Assembly (NCBI RefSeq): GCF_027595985.1
Contig: NC_073303.1
Location: 97,394,591-97,458,590, forward strand
Direction: 5' to 3'
Length of the DNA stretch: 64,000 nt
Source: Sorex araneus
Lineage: Eukaryota > Chordata > Mammalia > Eulipotyphla > Soricidae
In this document: positions 12,226-40,341 of the stretch, piece after piece
Position numbering within the stretch: position 1 is the stretch's first letter
How the letters are laid out: every line of letters begins with the position of its first letter
The notes under the pieces: generated by a model
Database searches by the model: none
What the model was told of the DNA's origin: nothing
What the model saw: only the letters and a program-made list of their open reading frames with translations
Translations under genes and position numbers: made by a program

Positions 12226-12472
12226 CCATTGCACTGTAGCACTGTCGTCCCATTGGTCATTGATTTGCTCAAGCCGGCACCAGTAACGTCTCCATTGTGA
12301 GACTTGATACTGTTTTTGGCATATCCAATACGCCACAAGTAGCTTGCTAGGCTCTGCTGTGTGGGCGGGATACTTTCAGTAGCTTGCCGGGCTGAGAGTG
12401 GCGGAGGAATCAAACCCAGGTTGGCCGCGTGCAAGGCAAACGCCCTACCCACTGTGCTACCGCTCCAGTCCA
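12226..12472 (-). mobile_element. Composite tRNA-head/RTE-terminus SINE
   Basis: Same architecture as 5186-5440: tRNA head at the right, RTE-like 'ggcatatccaatacgccac' in the middle, and 'actgtagcactgtc' octamer tail at the left. No clear target duplication was found. Confidence 0.8.
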
Positions 12473-12494
12473 TTATACTTGATCAGAGTGGGCT

Positions 12495-12620
12495 CCTAGG
12501 GCCTGACAGATAGTACAGTGGGTCAGACACTTCCCTTGTACACAGCCAACCCAATTTCAATCCAGGGATCTTAGGTCCCAAGCACTACCGGGTGTGGCCC
12601 AAAGTCGAACCAAAACTGGG
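12495..12620 (+). mobile_element. SINE, diverged
   Basis: 'gggcctgacagatagtacagtgggtcagac' followed by a short body. Confidence 0.6.
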
Positions 12621-13059
12621 CTTCGAGGTTGTGTTTATTTCCAAGGATCCCCCGATCTGCCACTCTTTCCCCCACATCCAAAACATAAGGCAGTCTCAGC
12701 ACTCAGAGCAGGGGGTGAGGTGATTATGGGGCACCCCCACCCCTGAGTTCTGTGAGGGCAGGACTTCATCTGTCCCCTGCCTGCTGTACACAATTACTTG
12801 GTTGCATGAGACAATAGGTGTTGTTAAGGTTTAGGGAGAGAGTTGAAGGTGGATTTGGGGTTTACCAGGGACAGATCTGGAAGGTTATGTGCCAGCTGTC
12901 AGGGAAGGAAGCCGGCAGTTAATAATTCAGGTCTGAGAACAGAACAAGTGCTGCCTAAAGTCCAAAGCAAGAGAAAGCGTAGCAGCAGCAGCAGGGGTCC
13001 AGGGAGGCTGGAGGAAGGCAGGGAGGGAGGTACAGGTAGGGGATTGAGGTGGCCAATGA

Positions 13060-13412
13060 GATTCTAGTTCTCAAGGAGGTCAAGAGCTTGCATCTTCTGC
13101 AAAGGGCCACATTTCTCAGATTTGATCCCTGACACACCAGAAGGTCTCCCTCCTCCTCCCCCCCAAGCCTGCCAGGAGTTACCCCTGCATGCAGAGCCAG
13201 GAGAAAGCCCTGACCACAGTGCTAGGTGTGGGCCCAGAAAAGGGGTTGAACCAGAAAGTTAATATGGGGGAGGCAGTTGCATATGCAGTCTGACCCTGGT
13301 TGGAACCCAGGCCCTGCCTTTGGTCCCCCAATCATCAGCAGGGGTCACTTAAGAGCCAAGAGCAGCCCCATTGGCCCTGAGCACTGCTGGGTGTGGCCCT
13401 AAAACGAAATGA
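13060..13412 (+). mobile_element. Two old SINE remnants
   Basis: Bodies ending 'gagtaccc/agccaggagaaagccc' (near 13200) and 'ccctgagcactgctgggtgtggccc' (near 13400) are diverged copies. Confidence 0.5.
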
Positions 13413-13435
13413 ATTAAAAAATGGTCATTCTTGCT

Positions 13436-13457
13436 GGTGCTGCTGCTGCTGCTGCTG
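13436..13457 (+). repeat. (GCT)n short tandem repeat
   Basis: About seven imperfect GCT units. Confidence 0.8.
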
Positions 13458-13459
13458 AA

Positions 13460-14225
13460 GAAAGGATGGAGATGGGGAGAAACAACTATTAAAACAGCAA
13501 GAAAAACGGCAGGTGCTTGCAATGAGTCTGGTGGGAAGTGAGCACAACTGGGTTGTATTTCAGAGGTGGTGCCAACGGGCAGAGGGGTGGGTCTGAGAGT
13601 GAGAAAGGAGTGGAGCCTCCGTCTAGCGCACATCCTGCGGGGAAGGCAGTCACGCACCTGCAGCTGGCTGCAGGATGGGATTCTCAGGGCCGGACCTAGC
13701 TTGGCTTCCTGGACAGTGACTGGCTGCGAGGGGCCAGCAGAGCGAAGGGTGTGGAGCGGTGACAATGGTTGGACCAGAGTCGTGGCGTCACTGTACAGGT
13801 GGCAGTCCCCCTGCTTGCTGCCCCTGGTTTTATGATACCCCGGGGGCGCCTCATAACTGGAGGAGCCACAAAGGCAGTAGTAGCGCTAGGCTGGGGAAGG
13901 GAAGTAGTGCTAGGCTCCTCAGTGGGGAAGGGAAGGGCTGCACACAGGTGGGGGTGGCCCAAGGCAGCCAGGGTGCCCTAACACGAGGAGCAGCAGCAGC
14001 TCTCAGACCCAGGACCCCCGAGGCCCCACACACCTCACACCTCCCAGCGGCTGCCGGCTGCTGATCCTTGTTCTGACCTAACACTGAAGAGGACTTTAGA
14101 CAAGAACCAGCTCAGAGCACTGGTGGCTGCACCTTAGGGGATTCTCAAGGCAGAACTTGCCTTTACTGAAGGGCTGCTGTGTGGCAACGTGCTATTGGAG
14201 GGGTGAAGCCACAGACCAACGGTCA
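13460..14225 (+). other. GC-rich unique sequence, nothing assigned
   Basis: CpG-containing single-copy DNA downstream of the gasdermin-like gene. Several overlapping frames are open because of high GC, but none shows a recognisable domain. Confidence 0.5.
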
Positions 14226-14227
14226 TG

Positions 14228-14375
14228 TCTTATTTTATTTGGTTTGTGGGCCATGCTTGTGCTCAGAGACTTCCTGGCTTTGTTTCCCAGAGTGACCGTT
14301 GGCAATGCTCAGGGCCACGTGTGGTGCTGGGATTCACACAGGTGTCTTGACCCTGTACTATACTATTTCTCTGGC
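14228..14375 (-). mobile_element. Old SINE remnant
   Basis: 'ttatttggtttgtgggccatgcttg...tgtggtgctgggattcacacagg' antisense pattern. Confidence 0.5.
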
Positions 14376-14419
14376 TCTTCCCTCCCTCCCTTCTTTCCTT
14401 CCCTTCTTTCTTCCTCTCT

Positions 14420-14612
14420 TATTTCATCTTTCTTTTTTGGCTTTTTTTGGAGGGGAGGGTCACACCCAGCGATGCACAGGGGTTACTCCTGGCTCTGCAC
14501 TCAGGAATTACTCCTGGCAGTGCTCAGGGGACCATATGGGATGCTGGGAATCGAACCTGGGTCGGCTGCGTGCAAGGCAAACGCCCTACCCGCTGTGCTA
14601 TTGCTCCAACGC
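14420..14612 (-). mobile_element. tRNA-derived SINE
   Basis: Near-consensus antisense copy with B-box complement 'ggaatcgaacc' and head 'gctattgctccaa'. Confidence 0.88.
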
Positions 14613-14880
14613 CTCTTTCATCTTTCTTAAGCCCTATTTTATAACTGAGGAAACAAGTTTAGAGAGGTTAAGAAACCTGCCTGAGGTCAGTCTCTCTTGA
14701 TAGCCTGTTCCCATCCCAAAGACTTGGTCTTTGCTCTGTGGTAACATCATTTTTCTCCATCTTAGATGATGGGAACAGAAGTTACACATTGTAGAACTAG
14801 TTTGGCACCTTGTAGCTGGTACCGCCCCGCCCCCCTTTGTGGATTCGCTGCGTGAGGCCACCGCACAGGACCTAGGTGAT

Positions 14881-14894
14881 CCACCAGAGGGCAG
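14881..14894 (+). promoter_or_regulatory. CTCF core motif
   Basis: CCACCAGAGGGCAG fits the CTCF core at every position. It lies about 500 bp past the gasdermin-like stop codon, outside any SINE. Confidence 0.6.
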
Positions 14895-15069
14895 CCCCCA
14901 CCCGCTCCACCTCTCCCAAGACAGATGGGAGGACCAGGTGGAAGGCGGGTGCCTGATGGAGAAGGCAGGGGAGAGGGTCCGGAGAAGGCAGGGGAGAGGG
15001 TCCGAGTCCTCGGAAACAGCGATGCATTCAACAACAAACGGCCAACACAGCCAGGGTCTTTGGGAGCTC

Positions 15070-15075
15070 TTTATG
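15070..15075 (-). terminator. Possible variant poly(A) signal CATAAA
   Basis: This is the nearest poly(A)-like hexamer downstream of the gasdermin-like stop, about 315 nt on. No canonical AATAAA occurs before the next SINE, so this is only a candidate. Confidence 0.3.
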
Positions 15076-15387
15076 CAGAAGAGTGAGCCTGCGGGATCAG
15101 GGCCATCCCCCTGCTTAGGGTAGGGCCAGGGAGACAGAAGGGGTTGCCAGGGGCAGGGCCTCTGTCCTGGAACCAGCCCTCCCCTGCTTCCTATGGGAGA
15201 AACCCGATTCCAGAGGGGACTTTAAGGTGACAGGTCACCCCCTGCCCCACCCACCCGTGTCTGATGTTGTGTGATGTCTGGGAGCAGCCCCGGAAGGGGT
15301 GAAGAGGGCTGGGGCTCTAGTTGCCACAGGGCATCTTGGGTGGAGGCTCCGCGTCAGCTGCCGGGAGCCTCCGGAGGCGGCGGCGCC

Positions 15388-31105
<15,718 letters not shown>

Positions 31106-31584
31106 TGAACGCCTTGCTGATGCTCCAAGGCTGTGGCGGGGTGACTGCCCCCCACCCCCTCCCCACAGGGCCACAGGGTTTCCAGCCCCGCCCCTGAGTG
31201 CGGGGTCAGGCCGGGTCTGAGCCCAGCCCCCACGCGTGCTGTCCCCGCGCATCCCCTCTGGGCGCGTCCCTCCAGCCCTGACCTGACCGGCCTAGGCAGC
31301 CCAGCGAGGGTGCTCAGGCATGCACCGGCACAGCCACGCTTTCTTTTCCTTTGGCCAAAAACTAGTTCTACGTCCTGGCAGTTCCAGGAACCAAATAATT
31401 CTACTGGAAAAAAAAATGTATTCTAACGTAGACCCTGTCCGCCCCACCCTTCCTGTCCCCCACCCCTCCCCACGCCCAGCCCACCTCCTGCCTCCTTGGT
31501 GTTCCCTGGAAAGGATCACGTTGACTTCTTTCTGTTGCAGCTTCTGGTGTGTTCTCTCCTCTGGTGTGTGATCTCCTTTCCTGT

Positions 31585-31690
31585 TTTTGCTTTTCTTCTT
31601 TTTTTCCTTGTTGGTAGTGGTTGAACTCAGGGCCTAGGGCATGCTAGGCCTGGCCCCTACTACTTGGACTAGCTCCCTCGCCCCCCTTTC
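31585..31690 (-). mobile_element. Old SINE remnant
   Basis: Antisense pattern 'ggttgaactcagggcctagggcatgctagg'. Confidence 0.45.
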
Positions 31691-31899
31691 ATTTTTGGCA
31701 TATTTATTCTTGTTCTCATTTTGTTCCGCTTTATTTATAAATTTAAGGGATGGAATACAACAATTTGGCATACGTATATATTAGCAAATTATTACTACAA
31801 TAAGGTTAGCCAGCACATTCATCTCCTCTATATTACATATTTTTTTTCTGTGTGGTGAAAAATTTTAGGATTAGGTTTCTTAGCCTTTCTTTCATCACT

Positions 31900-34182
31900 T
31901 TTTCGTTTTATTTAATAATATTTCAGTGGTTGGTTACGCTATACTTTATTGAACCCATTACCTGTTGATTTCTTATGCAGTTCTACTAATATCTTGTATA
32001 TTCTGAATATTAACCCCTTATCTGATGGGTATTGGGTAAATAAATTTTCCCATTCATTTGAATTTTACTTTTTAAAATTCTACATTTATTTGCTGTTTGT
32101 TTTTATTGAATCTTTTGAATTTCTCTGGTTTCTGTTCTTATGTCCCCTTTTTCATTTCTGATTCGGTTTATTAGTGTTCTCTCTCTCTCTTTCCTTGTGA
32201 GTCTTGCTAGTGGTTTATCGATTTTGTTTATTTTCTCAAGAACCAGCTCTTGGTTTTTTTGATCACACAAATTGTTTTTGGGGTTTCCATATTGTTAATT
32301 TCTGCTCTAACTTTTGTTATTTCCTTCCTCCTTCCGGTTTGGGCTACTTTTGTTGGTCCTTTTCTAAGATATTGAACTGTGAAGTCAGGTTATTTATTTA
32401 TGTGGGCCCTTTCTTCCTTCCTGAGAAATGCTTACCAAGCTATAAGTTTTCCCCTCAACACTGCTTTAGCTGCATTCCACAATTCTGGTAGCTTGTTGCT
32501 TCATTCTCATTTGTATCCAGATATCTTTTGATTTCTTCCTTGATTTCCTCCCTGACCCACTTGTTGTTCAACATTGAGTTGTTTAATTTCCAGGTGTTTG
32601 ATTTGATTCTCTGTTTCTCTTTGTGGTTAACTTCTATCTTCAGTGCATTGTGTTCTGAAAAGAGAGTTGAAACAATTTCTATCTTTCTGATTCTGTTGAG
32701 GTATATTTTGTGGCCCAGCATATGGTCTATTTTGGAGAACGTTCCATGTGCACTGGAAAAGAATGTGTATTCATTTTTGGGGGATGAAAAGCCCTGTGTA
32801 TACCTACTAGCCCTCTCTCTTCCATTTCTTCCTTCAAAGTGAGTACTTTCTTGCTGAGTTTTAGTCTAGTTGATCTATCCAGAGGTGATAGTGCAGTGTT
32901 GAAGTCTCCAAGACTATTGTGTTGCTACTAATGTCCTCCTTGAAGTCAATTAGCAGTTGTTTTAAGTATTTGCTGACCCCTAAATGGGTATGTATATGTT
33001 TAGGAGTATGATTTCTTCCTGATGTACATATCCCTTGGTTACTAAAAAATGGCCTTCTCGTCCCTTCTAATCTTTTTCAGCCTGAAATCTGTGTTTTCAG
33101 ACACTAGTATGGCCATCCCAGCTTTTTTGAGGGAGTCGTTTGCTTGTAGGATTGTTTTCTATCCTTTGACTTTGAGTCTGTGTTTGCTCTGACTGTTCAG
33201 ATGTTTTTCTTGTAGGCAGCAGAATGTTGGGTTTAGTTTTTAAATCCATTTTGTCACTCTGTGTCTCCTAATTGGTGTATTTTGATCATTGACATTGAGA
33301 GAGATTGTGGTCATGGGGTTTTGTGTCATCTTTCTTAGAGGTTTGTTGTGCTTGTAGGGTTTGTCTTGTCTTATAGTAGCCCCCTTAGTCCTTCTTTTAC
33401 ATTTGGTTTTAAATCTATGAAGATCCTGAGCTGTTGTTTATCCACTCAAACTCATTACTTTGAGCTGTTGTTTATCCACTCAAACTCATAAAGTCTTTTA
33501 GATCCATATATTCATTCATTACTTTGAGTTTGAGTGAGAGTTTAGTCAGATAAAGTATTCTTGGTGAGGTGTTCATTTCATTGAGTTTTTTCACTATATC
33601 CAACCATTGTCTTAGGGCTCAGATGATTTACTCTGATAGGTCTGCTGTAAATCCAAGGCATGCTCCTTTGTATGTGATTTCCTTCTTTGACCTTGCTGCT
33701 TGCAGTATTGTATCTCTATCTGTGGTATCCGGCATTCTGATTATGGTGTGTCCTGGAGTCTTTTTATTAAGGTCTCTTTTAGCTGGTACCCTTTGGGCTC
33801 CTTGGATCTGGAGCCCTGCATTATTAAGCTCTGGAAACTTCTCAGAGATGATATCTTTAACTATTACAACTGCATTGGGGTTGCCTCTCTGCCCCTCCAA
33901 TGATATTATGTTGTTCCTCTTGAATTCATTCCCTAGGTCTCTTATTTGCCCACGTGCTATTTTGAGGTCTTTTCCCATTATATCTTGTTTCTTGTATGAT
34001 TTCTGCAGCTCATATTCAAGCTCACTGATTCTGTCTTTGGCTGTTGTCATTCTACTGTTGAGGGAACCCACTGAGTTTTTGAGTTCATCTACTGAATCTT
34101 TTATTAGTGACACTCCAGCCCCTTGTTGCTTCTTTTGGTATGTACTTTGTTATCTCTTTCTTCAAATTATTTTTATTTATTT
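31900..34182 (-). mobile_element. Old L1 with large internal ORF2 deletion
   Basis: Antisense L1. ORF2 C-terminal sequence (to about 32130) is joined directly to ORF2 mid/N-terminal sequence, and the endonuclease region follows. A 160-codon ORF1 remnant at 34113-33628 contains DRISELEYELQKS, FPELNNAGLQIQGAQRVPAKR and DTILQAARSKKEITYKG. About 1.9 kb of ORF2 is missing relative to the 50.7-56.4 kb copy. Confidence 0.88.
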
Positions 34183-34749
34183 ATTTTGGTGGTGCTGATT
34201 GAACTCAGGGTCTGGCCTCTACCACTTGAACTAGCTTTCTCACCCTCTATCTCTTTTAAAGTCCTCATTGCTAACCCACAACTCACCTACTGAGCGTGCC
34301 ATTCAATGACTTTCAGTGAATTTGTAGAATCATGACACCTTCAGCACAATTGAAAGGCATTCTAATTACCTTTTCTTCCAGCAAATATCGGGGCCCCTGA
34401 GGAAGGAAATAATTTATGCCTATGGATTTCCATATCCTGAATATTTTGTACAAACAGGCTAATAAAATCTGGCATTTGCACCTACTGGCTTAAAAAAATG
34501 ATTCCTTGACTTTGAATTTCATTACACAAACAGTAAAATAATCAGAAACAACAAATAGAAATGAAGAAGAGATTTCATTCACAGCTCCCCACATAGAGAC
34601 AATCACCCTGATATTTTAGTATTTTTTTTCTGGGTGTATCCAGTATGATAATTTTCCTTGGCCCCATAGGTCATATTTCATTTCTTTTTCCAAGGTAAAT
34701 AAAAGCAATAACAAACATCTTTTAGATCCATATATTCATTCAACAAAGA

Positions 34750-34865
34750 TCTATTGCTTATGTATGATGCTGCATGAAGTTAGTCAGAAGGAGAGGGACA
34801 AACACAGAGTGATCTGTCTCAGAGGGGATATAAAGACACATAGTAAGAGAATAACAGAGCTCCAA
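34750..34865 (+). mobile_element. L1 ORF2 3'-end fragment
   Basis: MLHEVSQKERDKHRV matches the L1 ORF2 terminus ('[14 protein letters not shown]'). Confidence 0.65.
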
Positions 34866-34869
34866 AGGC

Positions 34870-35640
34870 ATCAGAAACACAACTGTTCTACAGAACTGAG
34901 TTCAGTCAGATGGTGCAGGATGGGGCTGGGACAGTGTTGGTGGAGGGGCGGGGACACTGAGCTAGGGGAGTGGTGTCAGACCACAGAACTCACGAAGCCC
35001 TATTGGACACAGCAGTATTACAATCTCAGCCTACCCAAGGTCTCACCAACCTTCATCTGGCTGGACCCTTTCCATTACCTTTGTCTTCAGCAATCTTGTT
35101 GTTTTCTTATTTGTTTACATATAGTCTGTCTCCCCTAACCAGAATGTCAGCTAGACATGGCAGAGGTATTTTGTTCTCTTTTGCATTTTTCTTTCTGAGG
35201 CTTAAATCAGTTCACAAAAGTGCTTAGTGCACTGCCAGGCAATGGCTTTACTTACTGTCACCCTTAGGCTTAAGTTGTGGACACAAAGGAGCCCTGATGC
35301 CCCCTAGAGCACCGTGGATGACTTGCAGGCAGTGCAACCAGAATCCTGGACAGGACTCTGGGCCTATTTTCGTTTTATTCCCTCTGGTCAACAGTTGTAA
35401 AGTCTTAGTAGGTTTCCCTCCTCCCTAAATATATAATCAATTTTCATGACCTTATTAGCACTAACATCTGGTTCTCACAGCTATCTGTGTCTGGATTGTG
35501 TCCCATTCTGGTCCTTATTCCTGGGTAGAGAGCGGCTTTGGGAAGGCCTGTTCTCCCGTACAGATGCCTTAAGATGCGAGAGTTTAGCCTTTGGCCACCT
35601 ATTGCATTGGCAGGAGACTAAATTGATGTATGATCAGATG
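34870..35640 (+). other. Spacer, nothing assigned
   Basis: Mostly unique, moderately AT-rich intergenic DNA with no recognisable coding or repeat content. Confidence 0.5.
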
Positions 35641-35644
35641 TGGC

Positions 35645-35681
35645 AGTGTGTGTAAGTATGTGTATGTGCGTGTTGTGTGTA

Positions 35682-35759
<78 letters not shown>

Positions 35760-36095
35760 GAAGGGAAGGGAAGGGAAGGGAAGGGAAGGGAAGGGAAGGG
35801 AAGGGAAGGGGAGAGGAGGGAAGGGGAGAGGAGGGGAGGGGAGGGGAGGGGAGGGAAGGGAGGGGAGGGGAGGGAAGGGAAGGGAAGGGGAGGGGAGGGA
35901 AGGGAAGGGAAGGGAAGGGAAGGGAAGGGAAGGGAAGGGAAGGGAAGGGAAGGGAAGGGAAGGGAAGGGAAGGGAAGGGAAGGAAGAGGAAGGGAAAGGG
36001 ACTGAAAGGAAGGGAAGGGAAGGGGACCGAAAGGAAGGGAAGGGAAGGAAATGGAAAGGAAGGGAAGGCAAGACAAAGAAAGGAAAGGCCTTGGA
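35645..36095 (+). repeat. (GT)n-(GA)n-(GGGAA)n compound repeat
   Basis: GT units, about 27 GA units from 35705, then about 330 bp of GGGAA/GGGGA pentamers. The frames open on both strands (200 or more codons) are artefacts. Confidence 0.95.
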
Positions 36096-36269
36096 AGGAA
36101 GGGGGAGTAAGATGTTTAAGCTGCCAACGGTGTCCCCTCATCTCTGAGGACTTGGGCCTCAACTGTGTTGGGCTGGTCTCTATCTGGGACTTAACATCTC
36201 AACATCTGGAAAAGTTGAGCGAGGGGCTGGGCTGGCTGTATTCATGGCTCTTTGTTCCACCCAGAAATA

Positions 36270-36294
36270 CACTTATATATATATATATATATAT
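36270..36294 (+). repeat. (TA)n microsatellite
   Basis: About eleven TA units. Confidence 0.85.
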
Positions 36295-36789
36295 AAGTTG
36301 GCACTTATTGCAAATGTGGGTTCTGAACCCCAACCGAGAGCCTGTGTTTTGTGACTGGTGAAGGTGGGAGAGAGATAGATCAAAAACTCCATCTTAGGAT
36401 GTTAGGGTACCACATCTGCCTTTTTGTTTGCGATTGTGCCATATCTAGATACCTAAGAGAATTTACCATTGTGGTGCAGGAGCTGGTCACACTGGGACTC
36501 ACTCAGGTGAGTTTCTGAGAGAGGGGAGTTTGAGGCAGTAATTATAGTTGTAGGATAACATGGGGTTTGTCCTTTTAGCCTGGCCACAGAGAACTTAGTT
36601 TACCTTAATGCAATGTCCTTTCTGTATGGACACAGGAAGACAGTTAATATTCTGCTTTGTAACTTGGGAGCTGACTGACTCCAATAATATTCACTTCCAG
36701 GCATCTGCTTTCTCAACTCAGTTGCCCTTAGTTCCTAGCGCCCCAAAAGCAGGGCCCCAACAAGGGACAGAAAGAACCCAGGGCAAACT

Positions 36790-37740
36790 GTGAGCTACCC
36801 TAGCATCGAAATGGGCCAGGCCAAAGCGCCACAATACTCAACTATAAGTTGAGAACATGGTCATAGACAAATACTGTCATGATCCAAAAGTGAGAGTAGG
36901 ACCCTGCTGGGGTTAGGAAGACTAACCTGGAGTGAGGACTGTGGTCTAGAATATATAGTGAATGTCCTCAGGAAGAACCAAAATTTAAGTCTGATATATC
37001 TCTACTGTGCTCATGCAGAATGACATTGGTAGAAATATTAGAAGTAAATTTACTATAACTATTTAAGTGGATTACTAGCTGAAGAAGGAAGAAAGCAACA
37101 AACCCTTGTTTAGATTCCACCCTTGAGCGGATCTCCTAGTAATCTGGAGTAATCTCCTTAGATGAGATTTTGTTCATCTCCTGGAGAAATGGTCTCACCC
37201 CTCTTTGTTGATTTGTTCATGTTCAACCCACCTTTGTGTCTCCACACTTTGTAATTGCTGTATAAACTAAGACTCTAAGGGGAGAAAGGGCAGAGGCAAG
37301 ACAGAACGGCAGGGGTAAGCAGAAGCGAGGGGAGACAAAGAAGCAGAGAGAAGATGCAGAGGCAAGACAGGAGGGCAGAGGTAAGACAGAAGCAAGGAGA
37401 AGACACAGAGTGGAGAGAAGAAATGGAGGCAAGACAGAAGACACAGAAACAAGAGGGAAGACACAGAAGCAGAGACAGAGAGAGATCAGAAGAGACCAGA
37501 GGAGAGACTAAAGTGACAGAGACAGAGATAGAGAGACAGACAGAAGAGAACACAGCAGGACACAGAAGCAGAGCACAGGGAGGAGCCATTCCGATCGAGT
37601 CCATACACAGTGGCTTGAGAGCACTGTACGCAAGCGGCGCGGGCGAGAGAGAACTGCCCCAGGACCTGGCAAACAACACACAACACACATCATCTTACCC
37701 TCCTTCGAGCACACACGTCTTTGTGTTTTTTACAGATGGT
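36790..37740 (+). mobile_element. Possible LTR-like element
   Basis: A promoter-like stretch 'cacactttgtaattgctgtataaac' near 37245-37268 (TATA-like) precedes about 260 bp of purine-rich repeats and a C-rich end. The layout recalls an endogenous retrovirus LTR, but no terminal repeat, primer-binding site or viral gene was seen. Confidence 0.25.
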
Positions 37741-37804
37741 GACTGCATTAAGAGCTTTGTTCAAAGTGGTACTGGGAAAATTGAACAGCTACCTGCAAAA
37801 AAGT

Positions 37805-39166
37805 GAGCTCTGACCTCTGTCTAATGCCAGGCACGAATGTCAGATCCAAGTGGATTAAAGACCTCAATATTATACCTGAATCCATAAGGCACATGGAGGA
37901 AAATGTAGGCAAAACCCTCCATGACATTGAACCTTAGAGCATATTTAAGAGTGAAACACCACTGACCAAGCAAGTAGAAACAAACATAAAGAAATAGGAC
38001 TACATCAAACTAAGAAGCTTCTGCACTTCAAAAGAAACAGTGACCAAAATACAGAGAAAGTCTACAGAATGGGAGAGAATATTTACCTGATACCCATCTG
38101 ATAAGGGCTTAATATCCAGGTATACAAGCCACCAGTAGAATTGTACAAGAAAAAAACTTCTAGCCCCATCAAAAAATGGGGAGAAGAAGTGAATAGAAGC
38201 TGCTTCAAAAGAGAAATACAAATGGCCAAAAGTCACATAAAAATGCTCTGGATCGCAAATCATGAGGGATGCAAATCAAAACAACAATGAGAGATCATCT
38301 CATACCACAGAGACTGCACACACTCAAAAGAACAAAAGCATCCAGTGCTGGCGTGGATGTGGGGAAAAAGGGACGCTCCTTCACTGTTGGTGGCTTTTCT
38401 GGAAAACAATATGGACAGTACTTCAAAAACTAGAAATTGAGCTTCCATATGACCCCACAATACCACTTCTCAGAATATATCCTGAGGGTGCAAAAAAGCA
38501 CAGTAGAAATCTGCATGTGTATGTTCATTGTAGCACTGTCCACAATAGCCAGAATCTGGAAACAACCCGAGTGCCCGAGAACAGATGACTGGTTAAACAA
38601 ACTTTGGTACATCTACACAATGGAACACTGTGCAGTTGTTAGGAGAGATGAAGTCATAAAATTGGCTTGTAAGTGGATGGACATGGAGATTATCATGCTA
38701 AGTGAAATGAGTCAGAGAGAGAGGGACAGACATAGAACGACGGCACTCATTTGTGGAATATAAAATAACATAATCTGAGATAAACACCCAATAAAAGTAG
38801 ACACAAAGGCCAGGAATATTTCTTCATAGTTGGAAGCCTGTCTTGTGAGTTGAGGGAGAAGGCAGCTGGAATAAAGAAGAGATCACTAGGTCAATGATCA
38901 TTGGAGAAATCTCTCGGGATGGGAGATGTGTGCTGAGAGTAGATAAAGGACCAAACGTGATAACCTCTCAGTGTCTGTATTGCAGACCACAATGCCCCAA
39001 CGTAGAGAGAGAGTACAGGGAAAATTGTTTGCCATAGAGGCAGGGGGAGGGATGGAATGGGGGGTATACTGGGAACATTGGTGGTGGACAATGTGCACTG
39101 GTGGCGGAGGGGTGTCTTATCATTGTATGTTTGAAACTCAAGCATGAAAGCCTGTAATGGTAATAA
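37805..39166 (+). mobile_element. 5'-truncated L1 (ORF2 3' part and 3' UTR)
   Basis: Plus-strand ORF2 C-terminal sequence with several frameshifts (NNERSSHTTETAHTQKNKS; CPRTDDWLNKLWYIYTMEH), then the 3' UTR ('atgtgcactggtggcggag') and AATAAA near 39162. Confidence 0.88.
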
Positions 39167-39396
39167 AAAATTTTTTATTACCGTTAGTAATAAAAATTTT
39201 GTACAAAAGAGCTTTGATCAGTGCTGAGAACCCTTTGACTCAGTCTCCTCATCATACAGTTCATGATTGAAACTCAAGCATGAAAGCCTGTAACGGTACT
39301 AAAAAATTTTTTATTACCATCAATAATAAAAATTTTTACAAAAGAGCTTTGTTCAGTGCTGAGAACCCTTTGACCCAGTCTTGCCATCATACAGTT
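39131..39396 (+). repeat. Tandem duplication of about 136 bp spanning the L1 3' end
   Basis: Two adjacent copies begin 'ttgaaactcaagcatgaaag' (39131 and 39267) and end 'catcatacagtt'. Each contains an A-T palindrome (taataaaaaattttttatta). They differ at roughly ten sites. Confidence 0.85.
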
Positions 39397-39737
39397 TAAC
39401 TCAACATTTCAGTTGGGTGGGCTTGCAGGTGGCTATGGGTGCTGATCTGTGTGTGCACCCCAGAGAACTGAGGAAGGTGGCTCAGCCTTCTCCATATACT
39501 GACAGAACAGCAGGAGGTCTAGGGATGCTCTTTCTCCTATCATCCTCTTTTCAAGAGAAACCCACCCTCAGCCTCTGCTTGCCCCAGCTTCTCTGTGTGG
39601 GGACCAGCTTCTGGTTCTATAGATCAGCCCATGCTTTTCCTTAGAGATCCCTTTACCATGATCTCCCACAACTTTACCCTGGGAGAGAAGCCAGGTGACA
39701 CAGTCATCATACACATGTAACTGAAAAAGTCAAACAG

Positions 39738-39872
39738 AGGGGATGGAGAGAGTACTTGCATGCTACCAACCCACTTTTGATTCCCTGCACTTGCATAGGG
39801 CTCAGAGAGCACCTCTGTGCATACAGTGATCCCTGCGCACAGAGTCACAACTAAGCCCTGTGACAGATAAAC
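39738..39872 (+). mobile_element. Old SINE remnant
   Basis: 'ggggatggagagagtacttgcatgc' head with a degraded body. Confidence 0.5.
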
Positions 39873-39965
39873 AGAGCACAAAGATGATCAAACGAATGAA
39901 ACAGAAGTCAAATGGAGCTGCAAAATTTTGGGACAAGTACCTGGCAGCAGTTGCAGACCTTCTCC

Positions 39966-39990
39966 TTGTGTGTGTGTGTGTGTGTGTCTG
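39966..39990 (+). repeat. (TG)n microsatellite
   Basis: About ten TG units. Confidence 0.8.
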
Positions 39991-40089
39991 TGATAACTGA
40001 CAGTGCTCAGGACTAGGGCTGTGTGACTTTTTCAGTTACCCTACCTGTTGTATTGTCTTTCCTGACCATCCCTGATTCTGTCTTCTTTT

Positions 40090-40248
40090 ATTTTCCCTTC
40101 TTTCCTTCCTTCCTTCCTTCCTTCCTTCCTTCCTTCCTTCCTTCCTTCCTTCCTTCCTTCCTTCCTTCCTTCCTTCCTTCCTTCCTTCCTTCCTTCCTTC
40201 CTTCCTTCCTTCCTTCCTTCCTTCCTTCCTTCTTTCCTTCCTTCGTCT
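40090..40248 (+). repeat. (CTTC)n microsatellite
   Basis: About 36 CTTC units, nearly perfect. Confidence 0.95.
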
Positions 40249-40249
40249 T

Positions 40250-40340
40250 TCTTATTGGGACACACTCAGTGGTGTTCAGGGTTTATTCCTGGCTCTGCTC
40301 TCAGCAGTCACTCCTGTGGTGCCCGGGATCAAATTCTAGT
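40250..40340 (-). mobile_element. SINE 3' fragment
   Basis: Antisense body 'gacacactcagtggtgttcagggtttattcc'. Confidence 0.55.
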
Positions 40341-40341
40341 C

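Noticed and set aside
35599-36361. Frames of 120-243 codons with Arg-Glu and Gly-Lys-Glu repeats
   Set aside because: They are compositional artefacts of the GA and GGGAA repeats.
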